The notes: generated by a model not told the origin, from the sequence alone. Numbered from the stretch's first letter, positions 9,273 through 18,218 are shown. The stretch: DNA of 64,000 nt from an uncultured Clostridia bacterium (GCA_947631195.1 CANRKK010000005.1:1-64000); one strand, 5' to 3'. Translations and numbers: made by a program.

Positions 9273-9809
9273 TTATTTGTACAGCTTAACGTTGTCCTCA
9301 AATTTTCTGCGGTTTTTTTCGCGCACGGGATAGCCCTCTTTCGCGTATCCCAGCGCAATAACGAGGGGGAATTTAGTCTTTTCGTCCAATCCCAAAAACG
9401 CAGCAATGCCCTTTTCGTTGCGCATGCCTATTATGCAGCTCTGTATGCCCATATCTTCGGTGGCAAGCACTATATAGGCGGAGAGTATGCCTATGTCGAT
9501 GGGCACGAATTCCGTTTTTGCAAGCCTCTGCCCCAATCTCTCCACAACGGCGGGTTTTCCCTCCTCGACGGCGATAAAGGCGGGGCAAGCGGAGGCCCAC
9601 CTGTTTGCCCCCAAAACCTGTACGAATTTTGCAAACTCCTTGGCTTTGTCCCCCGTAACCGCGTGCAGGATATAAGGCTGGGAATTCACCGCCGAGGGCG
9701 CGAGCTTTGCCAGCTTGCATATTTTCAAAAGGTCCTCGTCGGCAACCTGTCTTGTCGGGTCGTATTCCCTGGTGCTTTGGCGTTTCAGATACAAGTTTTC
9801 CAAATCCAT
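9273..9809 (-). CDS. Nitroreductase-family flavoprotein
   Basis: 178 residues, typical of a small FMN-dependent nitroreductase. The N-terminal RQSTREYDP motif (near 10-18) and APSAVNSQPY (near 36-45) form the FMN phosphate and ring contacts of this family. Later segments GILSAYIVLATEDMGIQSC (near 107-125) and a LGLDEKTKFPLVIALGY stretch also fit. Family members reduce quinones, nitro compounds or flavins with NAD(P)H; the substrate cannot be told from sequence. GGGGGTGG precedes the ATG. It is downstream of tkt on the same strand, 29 bp away, and may be co-transcribed. Confidence 0.9.
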   Translation of the reverse strand: MDLENLYLKRQSTREYDPTRQVADEDLLKICKLAKLAPSAVNSQPYILHAVTGDKAKEFAKFVQVLGANRWASACPAFIAVEEGKPAVVERLGQRLAKTEFVPIDIGILSAYIVLATEDMGIQSCIIGMRNEKGIAAFLGLDEKTKFPLVIALGYAKEGYPVREKNRRKFEDNVKLYK

Positions 9810-9838
9810 AATCCACCCCCGAATATTATTTTTTTAAT

Positions 9839-11821
9839 TTATTTTTTGGCCCTTGCGGCCTGCAGCGATCTCTTGGCGGCCGCGGCGACATTCTCTTTCG
9901 TAAAGCCGAAGTAATCGAACAGCACGCCCGCGGGGGCCGAAACGCCAAAGGTTTTCATGGCAATAACTTCGCCGTAATCGCCCGAATATTTATACCAGGC
10001 AAAGTGGGAGGCGGCCTCAACGCACACTCTCGCTCTGACGGCGGCTGGCAAGACGGACTGCTTATATTCCTCGTTCTGCAATTCAAATTCTTCCATGCAG
10101 GGCATCGAAACAACCCGCGCGCCTATTCCCTCTTGGGCAAGCAGTTCCTTTGCGCCCATGCACAAATCTATTTCCGAGCCGCTCCCCATCAGAATCACCT
10201 CGGGTTTGGGCGAGTCCGCAAGCACGTATCCGCCCTTGAGGGCGTCCATTCCAGACCCGTCGTATTGCCCCAGATTTTGCCTTGAAAGTACAAGCACGGT
10301 GGGGCAGTTTTGCGTAAACGCCTCCACGTACGCCGCCGCCGTCTCCTTTCCGTCGCAGGGGCGGAACACCTTAAGGCCGGGTATTGAGCGCAACGCAATC
10401 AGCTGTTCCACGGGCTGGTGCGTGGGCCCGTCCTCGCCCACGCCTATCGAGTCGTGCGTCATAACGTATATCACGGGGATATTCATCAGCGCGCTCATTC
10501 TTATCCCGCCCTTCATATAGTCAGAAAAGGAAAAGAAAGTGGAGCAAAGTATCCTCAACCCGCCGTGTAGCTGCACGCCGTTGCAGATTGCCGCCATCGC
10601 GTGCTCGCGTATGCCGAAGTGGATATTCCTGCCCGTCCTGTTTTCGGGCGAAAAATATCCCGCGCCCTTGATCTCCGTCTTGGTGGAGGGGGCAAGGTCG
10701 GCCGAACCGGACAGAAGGTTGGGCATAATCTTTGCAATCTCGTTTATAATCTTGCCGCTGCTCGACCTCGTCGCTTCGGGGTTTGCAAATGCGGCTTTTC
10801 CCACAGCTCCGCGCACGTCGGGCGTGGGAGCGTGCATATATTCGTAGTATTTTTGCGCAAGTTCGGGATAAGTCTCGCCGTATCTTTTAAACAGCTCGTT
10901 CCATTTTTCCTCGTCCTGCAATTTTTGTTTGGCAATGTTCAGGCAGTGCTCTTTCACGTCGGCGGGGATTTCAAAGGGCGCATAACCCCAGTTCAAACGC
11001 TCTTTGGTCTTTTCAAGATTTTCCTCGCCCATCGGCGCGCCGTGCACTGCGGCAGTGTTTTCTATCGGGGAACCGTACCCTATAACCGTGTTGCAGATTA
11101 TAATGGAGGGGCGGGAGAGATCGGATTTTGCAAGTTCTATCGCTTTTTTGAGGGAAGGGAGGTTGTTTGCGTCCTGCACCCTCAAAACCTGCCAGCCCTG
11201 CGCCACAAATCTCGTGGCCACGTCCTCCGAAAAGGTGGCGTTTATGTCGCCCTCTATGGTTATGTTGTTTTTGTCGTAGAGGAGTATGAGTTTGCCCAAC
11301 TTTTGGGTGCCCGCAAAGGAGCAGGCCTCGTAGCTCATTCCCTCCTGCAGGCAGCCGTCCCCGCACAAGACGTATGTGAAGTGGTCCACTATGGGGAACC
11401 CGGGCTTGTTGAACACCGCCGCAAGGTGCGCTTCGGCCAGCGCAAACCCGACCGCGTTGCCCAGCCCCTGCCCCAAGGGACCCGTCGAAGTTTCCACGCC
11501 CGCCGTTTTGCCGTATTCGGGGTGGCCGGGCGTTCTGGAGCCGAGCTGGCGGAAATTCTTTATGTCCTCTATGGAGAGGTCATATCCGAACAGATGCAGC
11601 AGGGAATAGAGCAGCATGCTGCCGTGTCCCGCCGAAAGCACAAACCTGTCGCGGTTGTCCCATGCGGGGTTTTTAAAGCTAAAGCGCATATGCTCCGCAA
11701 ACAGCTCATAACCTATGGGCGCGGCGCCCATGCACATGCCGGGGTGCCCCGAATTTGCCTTTTGAATTGCCTCAGCCGATAAAATTCTTATCGTGTCTAC
11801 GCTCTTATCCGTTACGGACAT
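9839..11821 (-). CDS. tkt: Transketolase
   Basis: 660 residues, full length. Transketolase moves two-carbon units between pentose-phosphate and glycolytic sugars using thiamine diphosphate. Visible features are the GHPG substrate histidine region (25-28), GHGSMLLY (65-72), the TPP/metal motif GDGCLQEG (154-161) continuing to DKNNITIEGD (183-192), and the catalytic glutamate in FGIREHAM near residue 410. The ATG is preceded by AAGGAGAAAC. It lies 11 bp downstream of the phosphohexomutase gene and is probably transcribed from that gene's promoter. Confidence 0.97.
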   Translation of the reverse strand: MSVTDKSVDTIRILSAEAIQKANSGHPGMCMGAAPIGYELFAEHMRFSFKNPAWDNRDRFVLSAGHGSMLLYSLLHLFGYDLSIEDIKNFRQLGSRTPGHPEYGKTAGVETSTGPLGQGLGNAVGFALAEAHLAAVFNKPGFPIVDHFTYVLCGDGCLQEGMSYEACSFAGTQKLGKLILLYDKNNITIEGDINATFSEDVATRFVAQGWQVLRVQDANNLPSLKKAIELAKSDLSRPSIIICNTVIGYGSPIENTAAVHGAPMGEENLEKTKERLNWGYAPFEIPADVKEHCLNIAKQKLQDEEKWNELFKRYGETYPELAQKYYEYMHAPTPDVRGAVGKAAFANPEATRSSSGKIINEIAKIMPNLLSGSADLAPSTKTEIKGAGYFSPENRTGRNIHFGIREHAMAAICNGVQLHGGLRILCSTFFSFSDYMKGGIRMSALMNIPVIYVMTHDSIGVGEDGPTHQPVEQLIALRSIPGLKVFRPCDGKETAAAYVEAFTQNCPTVLVLSRQNLGQYDGSGMDALKGGYVLADSPKPEVILMGSGSEIDLCMGAKELLAQEGIGARVVSMPCMEEFELQNEEYKQSVLPAAVRARVCVEAASHFAWYKYSGDYGEVIAMKTFGVSAPAGVLFDYFGFTKENVAAAAKRSLQAARAKK

Positions 11822-11832
11822 AAAGTTTCTCC

Positions 11833-13302
11833 TTAATCTATGAAATTTATAAGATTTGTCAAATCGAGGAAGCCGTACTCCTTAAAAAAATCCATAAGTT
11901 TTATGGCTTCTTTCTTGCAGCCGCCCGCCTCGTCGCTCTCAAAGTTTATGGGCATAACGGGGTCGTGCACGCTCATTCTCACAACGATGCTTCCCGTCCC
12001 CGTGATTATCCTCACGCCCTCGAAGTTATCCGTGGATATCTCAAAGTCCGCGCGCTTTAAATCCTCAATGACTTTATCGCCTTCCGCTTTAAAATCGCGG
12101 CTGTCTTGGTTGAAACCTATTCTCACTTCGGCTTCCTCGGCGGGTCGCTTGAAGTCCTTTATCAGCGCGGAGAGAGTTTCTCCCTTTTTTGCCTGTTGTG
12201 AAAGACAGATAAGTATTTTGGTCATAAGGTATGCGCCGTCGTCCAGATAATAATTTTCGGGGAAGGCCGCATGCCCGCTCGTCTCTATGGCAACGGGGGA
12301 GTACATTCCGCTCTCGTTCAGCTCGCGGCACTTGTCTATCACGTTTTTATATCCCCGCTTATATCTCAGGTGCGTGCCGCCGAGGCTCTCTATAAACTCC
12401 GTCAGGTGCACGCCCGTCACCGAGTCGGTAACAATAACTCCCCGCTTTTCAGGCAGCAATATTGCCGCAAGCAGGGCAATAAGCGCGTTTCTGTTTATTT
12501 CTTCGCCGCCTTTGTCCACGCACGCCGCCCTGTCCACGTCGGTATCGAAAATTATGCCCAGGTCCGCGCCCGTCTCCATAACCCGCTTCGAAAGCCCCTC
12601 TATGGCCTTTCTGTCCTCGGGGTTGGGCACGTGGTTGGGGAAGTTGCCGTCGGGCTCGAGATAGAGGCTGCCGTCTATGTCCGCGCCGAGCGGAACAAGC
12701 ACCTTTTCGGCAAAAAATCCGCCCGCGCCGTTGCCTGCGTCGACAATTATTTTTTTGCCCTCCAACGGCCTTAAACCGCATACATCTTCCACTTTTTCAA
12801 CGAGTATGCGGGAATATTCGTCCATAAACGACCTTTCAAAATACCTGCCCGCACCCACGGGATACTTGTCCTCCGCGGCAATAAGCAACAGCGCGTCTAT
12901 ATCGCGGGAAGAGAGCCCGCCGTCGGGCGTAAAAAATTTAAGACCGTTTTTGTCGTAGGGCAGGTGAGAGGCCGTTATCATAATCGAAGCGTCGCATCCG
13001 AAATTGCTCTCTTTCAAAAGCAAAAACATAGAGGGGGTGGAGGATAGCCCCGTGTATATGACGTCCGCCCCGCAGGAAATCAGCGCGGATATTACCGCCT
13101 TTGAAATTCTCGGCGCGGAAATTCTCGTGTCGTTCCCCACGGCGATTTTCAGTTCGGGCTTGTTGAATTTTTTGGCAAGCCAAAAGCAAAACGCCTTGGT
13201 TATGGCTGTAACGGCTTCATCTGTGAGCGTTACGTGGTCCCCTACGGCAATGCCGCGGATGTCCGTGCCGCTCTTAAGTTTTTTCAGGTCGTCCTGTTTC
13301 AT
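11833..13302 (-). CDS. Phosphohexomutase (phosphoglucomutase/phosphomannomutase family)
   Basis: 489 residues of the alpha-D-phosphohexomutase superfamily, which interconverts hexose 1- and 6-phosphates. The phosphoserine loop is TASHLP (110-115, Ser112), the Mg-binding loop DTDVDR (253-258), and a sugar-binding ETSGH loop follows; a C-terminal domain completes the fold. The unusual DTDVDR and TASHLP variants make glucose versus mannose specificity uncertain. The ATG sits 7 nt after a TATAAT box with no ribosome site, so the mRNA is predicted to be leaderless. First gene of an operon with tkt. Confidence 0.9.
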   Translation of the reverse strand: MKQDDLKKLKSGTDIRGIAVGDHVTLTDEAVTAITKAFCFWLAKKFNKPELKIAVGNDTRISAPRISKAVISALISCGADVIYTGLSSTPSMFLLLKESNFGCDASIMITASHLPYDKNGLKFFTPDGGLSSRDIDALLLIAAEDKYPVGAGRYFERSFMDEYSRILVEKVEDVCGLRPLEGKKIIVDAGNGAGGFFAEKVLVPLGADIDGSLYLEPDGNFPNHVPNPEDRKAIEGLSKRVMETGADLGIIFDTDVDRAACVDKGGEEINRNALIALLAAILLPEKRGVIVTDSVTGVHLTEFIESLGGTHLRYKRGYKNVIDKCRELNESGMYSPVAIETSGHAAFPENYYLDDGAYLMTKILICLSQQAKKGETLSALIKDFKRPAEEAEVRIGFNQDSRDFKAEGDKVIEDLKRADFEISTDNFEGVRIITGTGSIVVRMSVHDPVMPINFESDEAGGCKKEAIKLMDFFKEYGFLDLTNLINFID

Positions 13303-13309
13303 CTGCTTT

Positions 13310-13338
13310 ATTATACTATGTTTGCCGTTTTATTACAA
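13310..13338 (-). promoter_or_regulatory. Promoter of the phosphohexomutase-tkt operon, leaderless start
   Basis: On the minus strand TTGTAA (13338-13333), a 17-bp spacer and TATAAT (13315-13310). The ATG begins at 13302, 7 nt after the -10 box, at the expected transcription start. Confidence 0.75.
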
Positions 13339-13443
13339 GTTTTAAAGGCCCGAATATCAAATTTTTCGGCAGCGATTTTTGCCGCGGGGGCGTTCTAATT
13401 TTTTGTTTACCCGCCCAAATCGTTTTATTTTTGCAAGAATATA

Positions 13444-13452
13444 TGGTATAAT
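13444..13452 (+). promoter_or_regulatory. Extended -10 promoter of proS
   Basis: TGGTATAAT is an extended -10 element; the -35 region is poor. It lies about 30 bp before the proS ATG. No T-box leader is present. The rest of 13303-13482 shows no gene. Confidence 0.6.
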
Positions 13453-13482
13453 GCAGTAAATTCCAAAAAAGAGGACTTATTT

Positions 13483-14910
13483 ATGGGCAAAGAGAGTTTT
13501 GTAGAGCAGATAGCGGATATCGAAAAGGACTTTCCGCAATGGTACACCGACGTGGTTTTAAAAACCAAACTCGTGGACTACGGCCCCGTTAAGGGCACTA
13601 TGGTCATCCGCCCTTACGGCTATGCGATATGGGAGAATATTCAGGCCGAACTTGACGCCCGCTTTAAGGCTACGGGCCACAAAAACGCATATTTCCCGCT
13701 GCTTATCCCCATGAATTATTTTACTAAGGAGGCCGAGCACGTCGAGGGCTTTGCTCCCGAAGTCGCCGTTGTCACGCACGCGGGCGGCGAAGAACTTGCC
13801 GAGCCCCTCGCGATAAGGCCCACGTCCGAAACCATTTTCGGCAGCATGTATTCAAAATGGCTGCAATCCTACCGCGACCTGCCCATAAAAATCAACCAGT
13901 GGTGCAACGTAATGCGCTGGGAAAAGACCACGCGCCCCTTCTTGCGCACTTCCGAATTTTTATGGCAGGAGGGCCACACCGCCCACGCCACGGTAGAGGA
14001 AGCGGTGGAGGAAACCATGCAGATGCTCGGCGTATATAAGGAATTTGCCGAAAACGTGCTTGCAATTCCCGTGATCTGCGGCCGCAAAACCGAAAAGGAG
14101 AAGTTCGCGGGCGCCGTCGCAACCTACGGCATGGAGGCCATGATGAAGGACGGCAAGAGCCTGCAGGCGGGCACCTCGCACTATCTGGGACAGAACTTCG
14201 CAAAAGCGTTCGACATAAAGTTTCTGGACAAGGACGGCGCGCAAAAATATGCCTACACCTCGAGCTGGGGCGTCTCCACAAGACTTATCGGCGCCCTTAT
14301 AATGGCGCACGGCGACAGCCGCGGGTTGGTGCTTCCCCCCAAGATCGCGCCCGTGCAGGTCGTGATAGTTCCCATCGCCGCAAAGAAAGGCGGAGTGGTG
14401 GAAGTATGCGAACAAATCAAGCAAAAACTCGAAGAAATGTCAATACGTGTTGAGTTTGACAACACCGACGCCTCCCCCGGCTGGAAATTCAACGAGTGGG
14501 AAATGAAGGGCGTGCCTTTGAGAATTGAGATAGGCCCCCGCGACATAGAGAACGGCAAGGCGATGATCTCCCGCCGCGACACTTTGCAAAAGGAGAGCTA
14601 CGATTTATCCACCCTCGCCCAAACGGTGCAGGAACTCCTTTCAACCGTGCAAAAGGATATGTTGGAGGCGGCGCGCGTCCGCCGCGACGGCAGAATTGTG
14701 TACGCCGAAGATCTCGACGGCATACTAAGCGGCGTAGAGGGCGGCAACTTCGTAAAGGCGGGCTGGTGCGGCTGCCGCGCATGCGAGGATAAGGTAAAGG
14801 AAAAAACCGCCGCCACCGCAAGGGTGTTCGCCGAGGGCGAAACGGCCGAAAAGTGCGCGGTGTGCGGGGGGAAGGCGGAGCATGTGGTTATCTTCGCCCG
14901 CGCCTACTAA
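13483..14910 (+). CDS. proS: Prolyl-tRNA synthetase, archaeal/eukaryal-like type 3
   Basis: 475 residues, a class II synthetase that charges tRNA-Pro. It belongs to the short type that lacks the inserted editing domain of E. coli ProRS and has a C-terminal zinc-binding domain. Motif 2 lies in NQWCNVMRWEKTTRPFLRTS (near 140-160). The C-terminal cysteines are WCGCRAC and CAVCGG (residues near 427-462). The protein ends in the aromatic ARAY characteristic of this type. GAGG precedes the ATG. Confidence 0.96.
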   Translation: MGKESFVEQIADIEKDFPQWYTDVVLKTKLVDYGPVKGTMVIRPYGYAIWENIQAELDARFKATGHKNAYFPLLIPMNYFTKEAEHVEGFAPEVAVVTHAGGEELAEPLAIRPTSETIFGSMYSKWLQSYRDLPIKINQWCNVMRWEKTTRPFLRTSEFLWQEGHTAHATVEEAVEETMQMLGVYKEFAENVLAIPVICGRKTEKEKFAGAVATYGMEAMMKDGKSLQAGTSHYLGQNFAKAFDIKFLDKDGAQKYAYTSSWGVSTRLIGALIMAHGDSRGLVLPPKIAPVQVVIVPIAAKKGGVVEVCEQIKQKLEEMSIRVEFDNTDASPGWKFNEWEMKGVPLRIEIGPRDIENGKAMISRRDTLQKESYDLSTLAQTVQELLSTVQKDMLEAARVRRDGRIVYAEDLDGILSGVEGGNFVKAGWCGCRACEDKVKEKTAATARVFAEGETAEKCAVCGGKAEHVVIFARAY

Positions 14911-15309
14911 CTCCCGAGCGGCGTGTATAAGCGTCGTTCTGCTGTGTTGCGCTGCGGCAACTTTCAGTCACGTACGTCAATGTACGCTCCTTCAAGTTTT
15001 CCTCGCGCGCCTTGCATAACTCGCTTCTACCCACCGCAAACTTCGTAAAGGCAACGCACCCCCGTGGCTCCCTTTAGTAGGACGAGCGCGGATTTCCCAA
15101 AACAGCACAGTGCGCTGTTTTGCCGCGCGAGATGAGTGAGCGCATACGTCCCGCGCGAACGGTGCCCGAACACGGCGCTATTCCTTACGCCGTGTGAGAA
15201 AGCTGTCGAGCAAAGCGAGACTGAGGGGATTGTCAATTCCCGTTTGACCTGTGTAAAAGTAAGTTAATACCTATCGCAATTAAGAAACCAGGTCGCGGCG
15301 ACACGCCGC
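14911..15309. other. Gene-free stretch after proS
   Basis: No supported gene. It contains a hairpin at about 15097-15119 (AAAACAGC and GCTGTTTT arms) and a member of the TGAGGGGATTG dispersed repeat family that looks interrupted (15063-15238, listed separately). Confidence 0.7.
15063..15238 (+). repeat. Family D dispersed repeat, interrupted copy
   Basis: The left end GGCTCCCTTTAGTA and right end GCTGTCGAGC...ACTGAGGGGATTGT match the compact copies at 18319-18380 and 50731-50787. About 110-120 bp of unrelated sequence separates them here, ending GTGTGAGAAA. The right junction (GTGAGAAAGCTGTCGAGCAA) recurs at 18803-18843. Confidence 0.65.
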
Positions 15310-15349
15310 TTAATAAATATCCCCGTACATATACGGGGATATTTATTAA
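15310..15349. terminator. Long hairpin between proS and the GntR operon
   Basis: An 18-bp perfect stem (TTAATAAATATCCCCGTA with its complement) around a 4-nt loop. The 3' arm is T-rich (ATATTTATTAATTTA), so it could end transcription from proS, but no classic T run follows. Confidence 0.55.
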
Positions 15350-15382
15350 TTTACAGCCCACGAAAAAAGTTTAAAAATTCTC

Positions 15383-15419
15383 TTGACAAACAACTGTATC
15401 TATCGTATAATCACAGTTG
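15383..15419 (+). promoter_or_regulatory. Promoter and probable operator of the GntR/ABC operon
   Basis: TTGACA (15383-15388), a 17-bp spacer and TATAAT (15406-15411) form a consensus SigmaA promoter. The inverted repeat CAACTGT (15391-15397) / ACAGTTG (15413-15419) straddles the -10 box. It is well placed for autorepression by the GntR-family product of the first gene. Confidence 0.75.
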
Positions 15420-15433
15420 AAAGGCGGTCGAAT

Positions 15434-15805
15434 ATGCACATAGCGCTATCCTATCAATCGGGTCAGCCCATATACGAGCAAATCAAATATCAAATCCGCG
15501 CGCAGATTCTTTCGGGCGAGCTTAAGGCGGGCACGATGCTGCCCTCTATCCGCATGCTCGCAAAGGAACTCAAAATCGGCATCATAACCGCAAAGCGCGC
15601 CTATGACGACCTGTCCGCGGAGGGCTTTTTGTACTCCGCGCAGGGCAAGGGCGTTTTTGTGGCCGACGTCAAAAAGGATGATTTAACCGCCTACAAACTT
15701 GAAAAAATCAAGGATATGTTTGGGGAAATCGACAAATACGCCCAAGAGAACGGCGTAGACAAGGAAACTTTAAAAAACATATTCAAACAAATTTTGGGAG
15801 AATGA
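15434..15805 (+). CDS. GntR-family regulator, YtrA subfamily
   Basis: 123 residues. The N-terminal winged helix (GQPIYEQIKYQIR near 10-22, then GTMLPSIRMLAKELK and a recognition helix ITAKRAYDDL) is GntR type. The C-terminal part is a short helical tail rather than a large ligand domain, which defines the YtrA subfamily. These proteins usually repress a downstream ABC transporter operon and are released by cell-wall stress, although the signal is unknown here. I chose ATG 15434 because AAGGCGG precedes it; the upstream in-frame TTG is the -35 box. Four genes follow in tight order. Confidence 0.9.
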   Translation: MHIALSYQSGQPIYEQIKYQIRAQILSGELKAGTMLPSIRMLAKELKIGIITAKRAYDDLSAEGFLYSAQGKGVFVADVKKDDLTAYKLEKIKDMFGEIDKYAQENGVDKETLKNIFKQILGE

Positions 15806-15809
15806 AAAA

Positions 15810-16670
15810 ATGTATTCACTTGAAATCGAAAATCTTACGGTAGCCTTTGAAAGATTTACAATGAACGCCACGGTGAATATCCGCAAGGGCTGTATAACGG
15901 GGCTTATCGGCCGCAACGGCGCGGGCAAATCCACGCTGATAAAAACGATAATGCGCCAGCAGGACGCCTCCGCGGGGCACATTCTGTACGACGGCAAGCC
16001 GTTCAAGGGCAACGAGGTGGAAATCTTGAACAAAATCGCCTGCGTTTTCGACGTGCCCCACTTCAACGTTGCGGCAAAGCCCAAGCGGCTGTTCAAGCTC
16101 TACAAGTCAATATATCCGCAGTTCGACGCCGAACTCTACGAAAAATTGATGCAAAAATTCCAGCTTCCGTCCGATATCCGCGTAAACAAATTTTCCTTCG
16201 GCATGCAGCGCAAATACTGCCTCATTCTCGCCCTCTGCCAAAGGCCCGAAATTCTCGTTTTGGACGAACCGACTTCGGGCGTCGACCCCTACGACAGGGG
16301 CAACGTGGTGGAGCTCATACAGGAATTTATGATGGACGAAAACCACACCGTCCTGTTTTCCACGCACATAACCGAGGATCTGGATAAGATTGCCGACTAC
16401 ATAGTCATCATGCAGGACGGCAAAATCACTTTGGACGAGGAAAAGGAGACCATTTGCGAAAATTATCGCCTCGTGCAGTGCGCGGAACTCACCGAAGAAC
16501 TTAAAAATCAGGCGCTCGGCGTGCAAAAGTCCATGTTCGGCTACACGTTTTTAACCAAAAACAAGGATATTTGCGGCGATGGCTTGCAGGTCAAGGTGCC
16601 CACGGTGGAGGAGCTGTTCATCCACACCCTCGGCGAAAATATGCAGTCCGACCCGTTTGAAGATTTATAA
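15810..16670 (+). CDS. ABC transporter ATP-binding protein
   Basis: 286 residues, one nucleotide-binding domain plus a C-terminal extension. Walker A is GRNGAGKST (34-42) and Walker B is ILVLDEP (148-154). The signature loop, normally LSGGQ, reads FSFGM (128-132), a variant found in YtrB-like exporters. It starts 4 bp after the GntR gene and is followed directly by two membrane proteins. Together these probably form an ABC-2 type exporter controlled by the upstream regulator. The substrate is unknown; antibiotic-peptide export or cell-envelope stress response is inference from the family. Confidence 0.9.
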   Translation: MYSLEIENLTVAFERFTMNATVNIRKGCITGLIGRNGAGKSTLIKTIMRQQDASAGHILYDGKPFKGNEVEILNKIACVFDVPHFNVAAKPKRLFKLYKSIYPQFDAELYEKLMQKFQLPSDIRVNKFSFGMQRKYCLILALCQRPEILVLDEPTSGVDPYDRGNVVELIQEFMMDENHTVLFSTHITEDLDKIADYIVIMQDGKITLDEEKETICENYRLVQCAELTEELKNQALGVQKSMFGYTFLTKNKDICGDGLQVKVPTVEELFIHTLGENMQSDPFEDL

Positions 16671-16682
16671 GTGGAGGGGAAT

Positions 16683-17429
16683 ATGAAAAAATTTCATCCG
16701 GGTCTTTTGACCTATATGAAGAGTATCAACGGCAACAATTTGAACGTAAACAAAACCGTGCGCAGCTATGCGGGCGGTGCAAGCTCGTTTTTCGGCGTCT
16801 TGTCCGCTATTTTTCTGTTTCCGCTCGGCAACAACGGCATGCCTATAATTTCGTTGTTCGGCTTTATGCTTTCAATCGACCTTCTGTGCTTGACGTTTGC
16901 AATACAGAACAAGCCCTCCCTTTTTGCGCTCTTGCCCATAACCTACGGGCGCAACGTGTTGTATTTTTTTATCTCGGCTGTCTTTTTCACCGTTGTGGGC
17001 TTTGTTATTTTTTTAGCCGCGGTGTTGATTATAATGCTCATCGTTGCGGTAGTAATATTGATTGCCACGCGGGAGTGGATATTCGTCGTTGAGGAAACGG
17101 AGGAGGCGGCTTCGGTTTTCGTCTGCGCGCAGGGCTATTTTATAGCCGCGGCGATAGCTTTTGCAATGATAGGGCTGGTACTCATAATTTCCTTCATAAA
17201 GCGCGGAAGACTCAAATACGCGCTGCTCGCCCTGGTTCCCGCCATTGTAAGCCTGCCGTTCTATATAATTATCGCCTTGACCGGTATCGGCAACGGCAAT
17301 CTTTATATAGCTTTCAACGCAGTGCCTTACAGCTGGGTTTATGTCGGCGTGTTCTGCGCCATAGCGGCGGGGCTGTTTGCCGCAGGGGTTGCGCGCCTCA
17401 TACTGTATCTGCGCCCCAAGGAGTATTAA
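16683..17429 (+). CDS. ABC-2-like membrane protein of the GntR operon
   Basis: 248 residues with about six hydrophobic segments and no soluble domain. ATG 16683 is chosen because GTGGAGGGG, which also gives an in-frame GTG, is its ribosome site. It lies between the ATPase gene and a second membrane gene whose ATG follows directly, so it is likely one half of the transporter channel. No specific family motif is recognised; similarity to a transporter rests on context and topology. Confidence 0.75.
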   Translation: MKKFHPGLLTYMKSINGNNLNVNKTVRSYAGGASSFFGVLSAIFLFPLGNNGMPIISLFGFMLSIDLLCLTFAIQNKPSLFALLPITYGRNVLYFFISAVFFTVVGFVIFLAAVLIIMLIVAVVILIATREWIFVVEETEEAASVFVCAQGYFIAAAIAFAMIGLVLIISFIKRGRLKYALLALVPAIVSLPFYIIIALTGIGNGNLYIAFNAVPYSWVYVGVFCAIAAGLFAAGVARLILYLRPKEY

Positions 17430-18161
17430 ATGAATTTTTTAAGATATTTAAGGGTCAATTATTTCCGCGGCGTCCAGCCCTTATTTCCCGACGGCTTGAA
17501 GATGCTTATATATGCGGTTTTACCGATGTGCGGCTATATGGTCGTCGTCGGCTTTGTCGCCCTTGACTGCATGCCCGTACTGTTTATAAGCGTATGTTTG
17601 TTCTTTGTTCCGTTGGTCTACGGCTTGCAGGCGGAGGTGCGCCCCTCGCAGTACTGCCTGTATCCCCTTTCTCCCAAGCGCAAGACAGTATACGAATATT
17701 TCGGCGCGGCGGTCTATGCCGTCGTTATGAGCGCGGCGGTGTTTTTATATCTTTTGGCTTTTTACGGCGTTATAATCCTCATCTTCAAGGGGCACGGGTG
17801 GGTCTATTTAAACAGCTTTATGTTCTCCGTCTCAAAGCTCGACGTCCACGGAATCCTGATGACGGCAGGGCTTATCGTATATAGCTTCGGTTCGGGCTGT
17901 CTGGCCGTAGCAATAAAAAAGCGCCGCTTGCTCTATTTAATCGCGTTTCTTACCGTAAGCGTGGTAATAAGCGTTCTTTTGTTCATATACGGCATTGTTT
18001 CGGTCGGCGGCGAGGAATTCGAATCGTTCTCCATCTTTACCATAGGCAATATGCCGCTGAATTGGCTGTATCTGACCTATCTTTTCGTTGCGGGCGCGGC
18101 AACGCTTGCAATCTCCGTAGCCCTCAACCTGACCCGCACCAAAAAATCTCTGTCCTACTGA
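17430..18161 (+). CDS. Second membrane protein of the GntR/ABC operon
   Basis: 243 residues, about six transmembrane segments, with a motif YCLYPLSPKRKTVYEY near residues 78-93. A short loop like this often precedes the second helix of ABC-2 permeases. It begins immediately after the stop codon of the previous gene, which implies translational coupling. It is the last gene of the operon; a repeat-rich island follows. Confidence 0.75.
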   Translation: MNFLRYLRVNYFRGVQPLFPDGLKMLIYAVLPMCGYMVVVGFVALDCMPVLFISVCLFFVPLVYGLQAEVRPSQYCLYPLSPKRKTVYEYFGAAVYAVVMSAAVFLYLLAFYGVIILIFKGHGWVYLNSFMFSVSKLDVHGILMTAGLIVYSFGSGCLAVAIKKRRLLYLIAFLTVSVVISVLLFIYGIVSVGGEEFESFSIFTIGNMPLNWLYLTYLFVAGAATLAISVALNLTRTKKSLSY

Positions 18162-18218
18162 ATTCAACCCTTTTAACGCATATAAATTATTTTTAATAAT
18201 AGCAACTAACTTACTCCT

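Noticed and set aside
10601-11782. Long plus-strand frame opposite tkt (393 codons)
   Set aside because: Antisense shadow of transketolase in G+C-rich sequence; composition is Arg/Val/Gly-rich with no domain.
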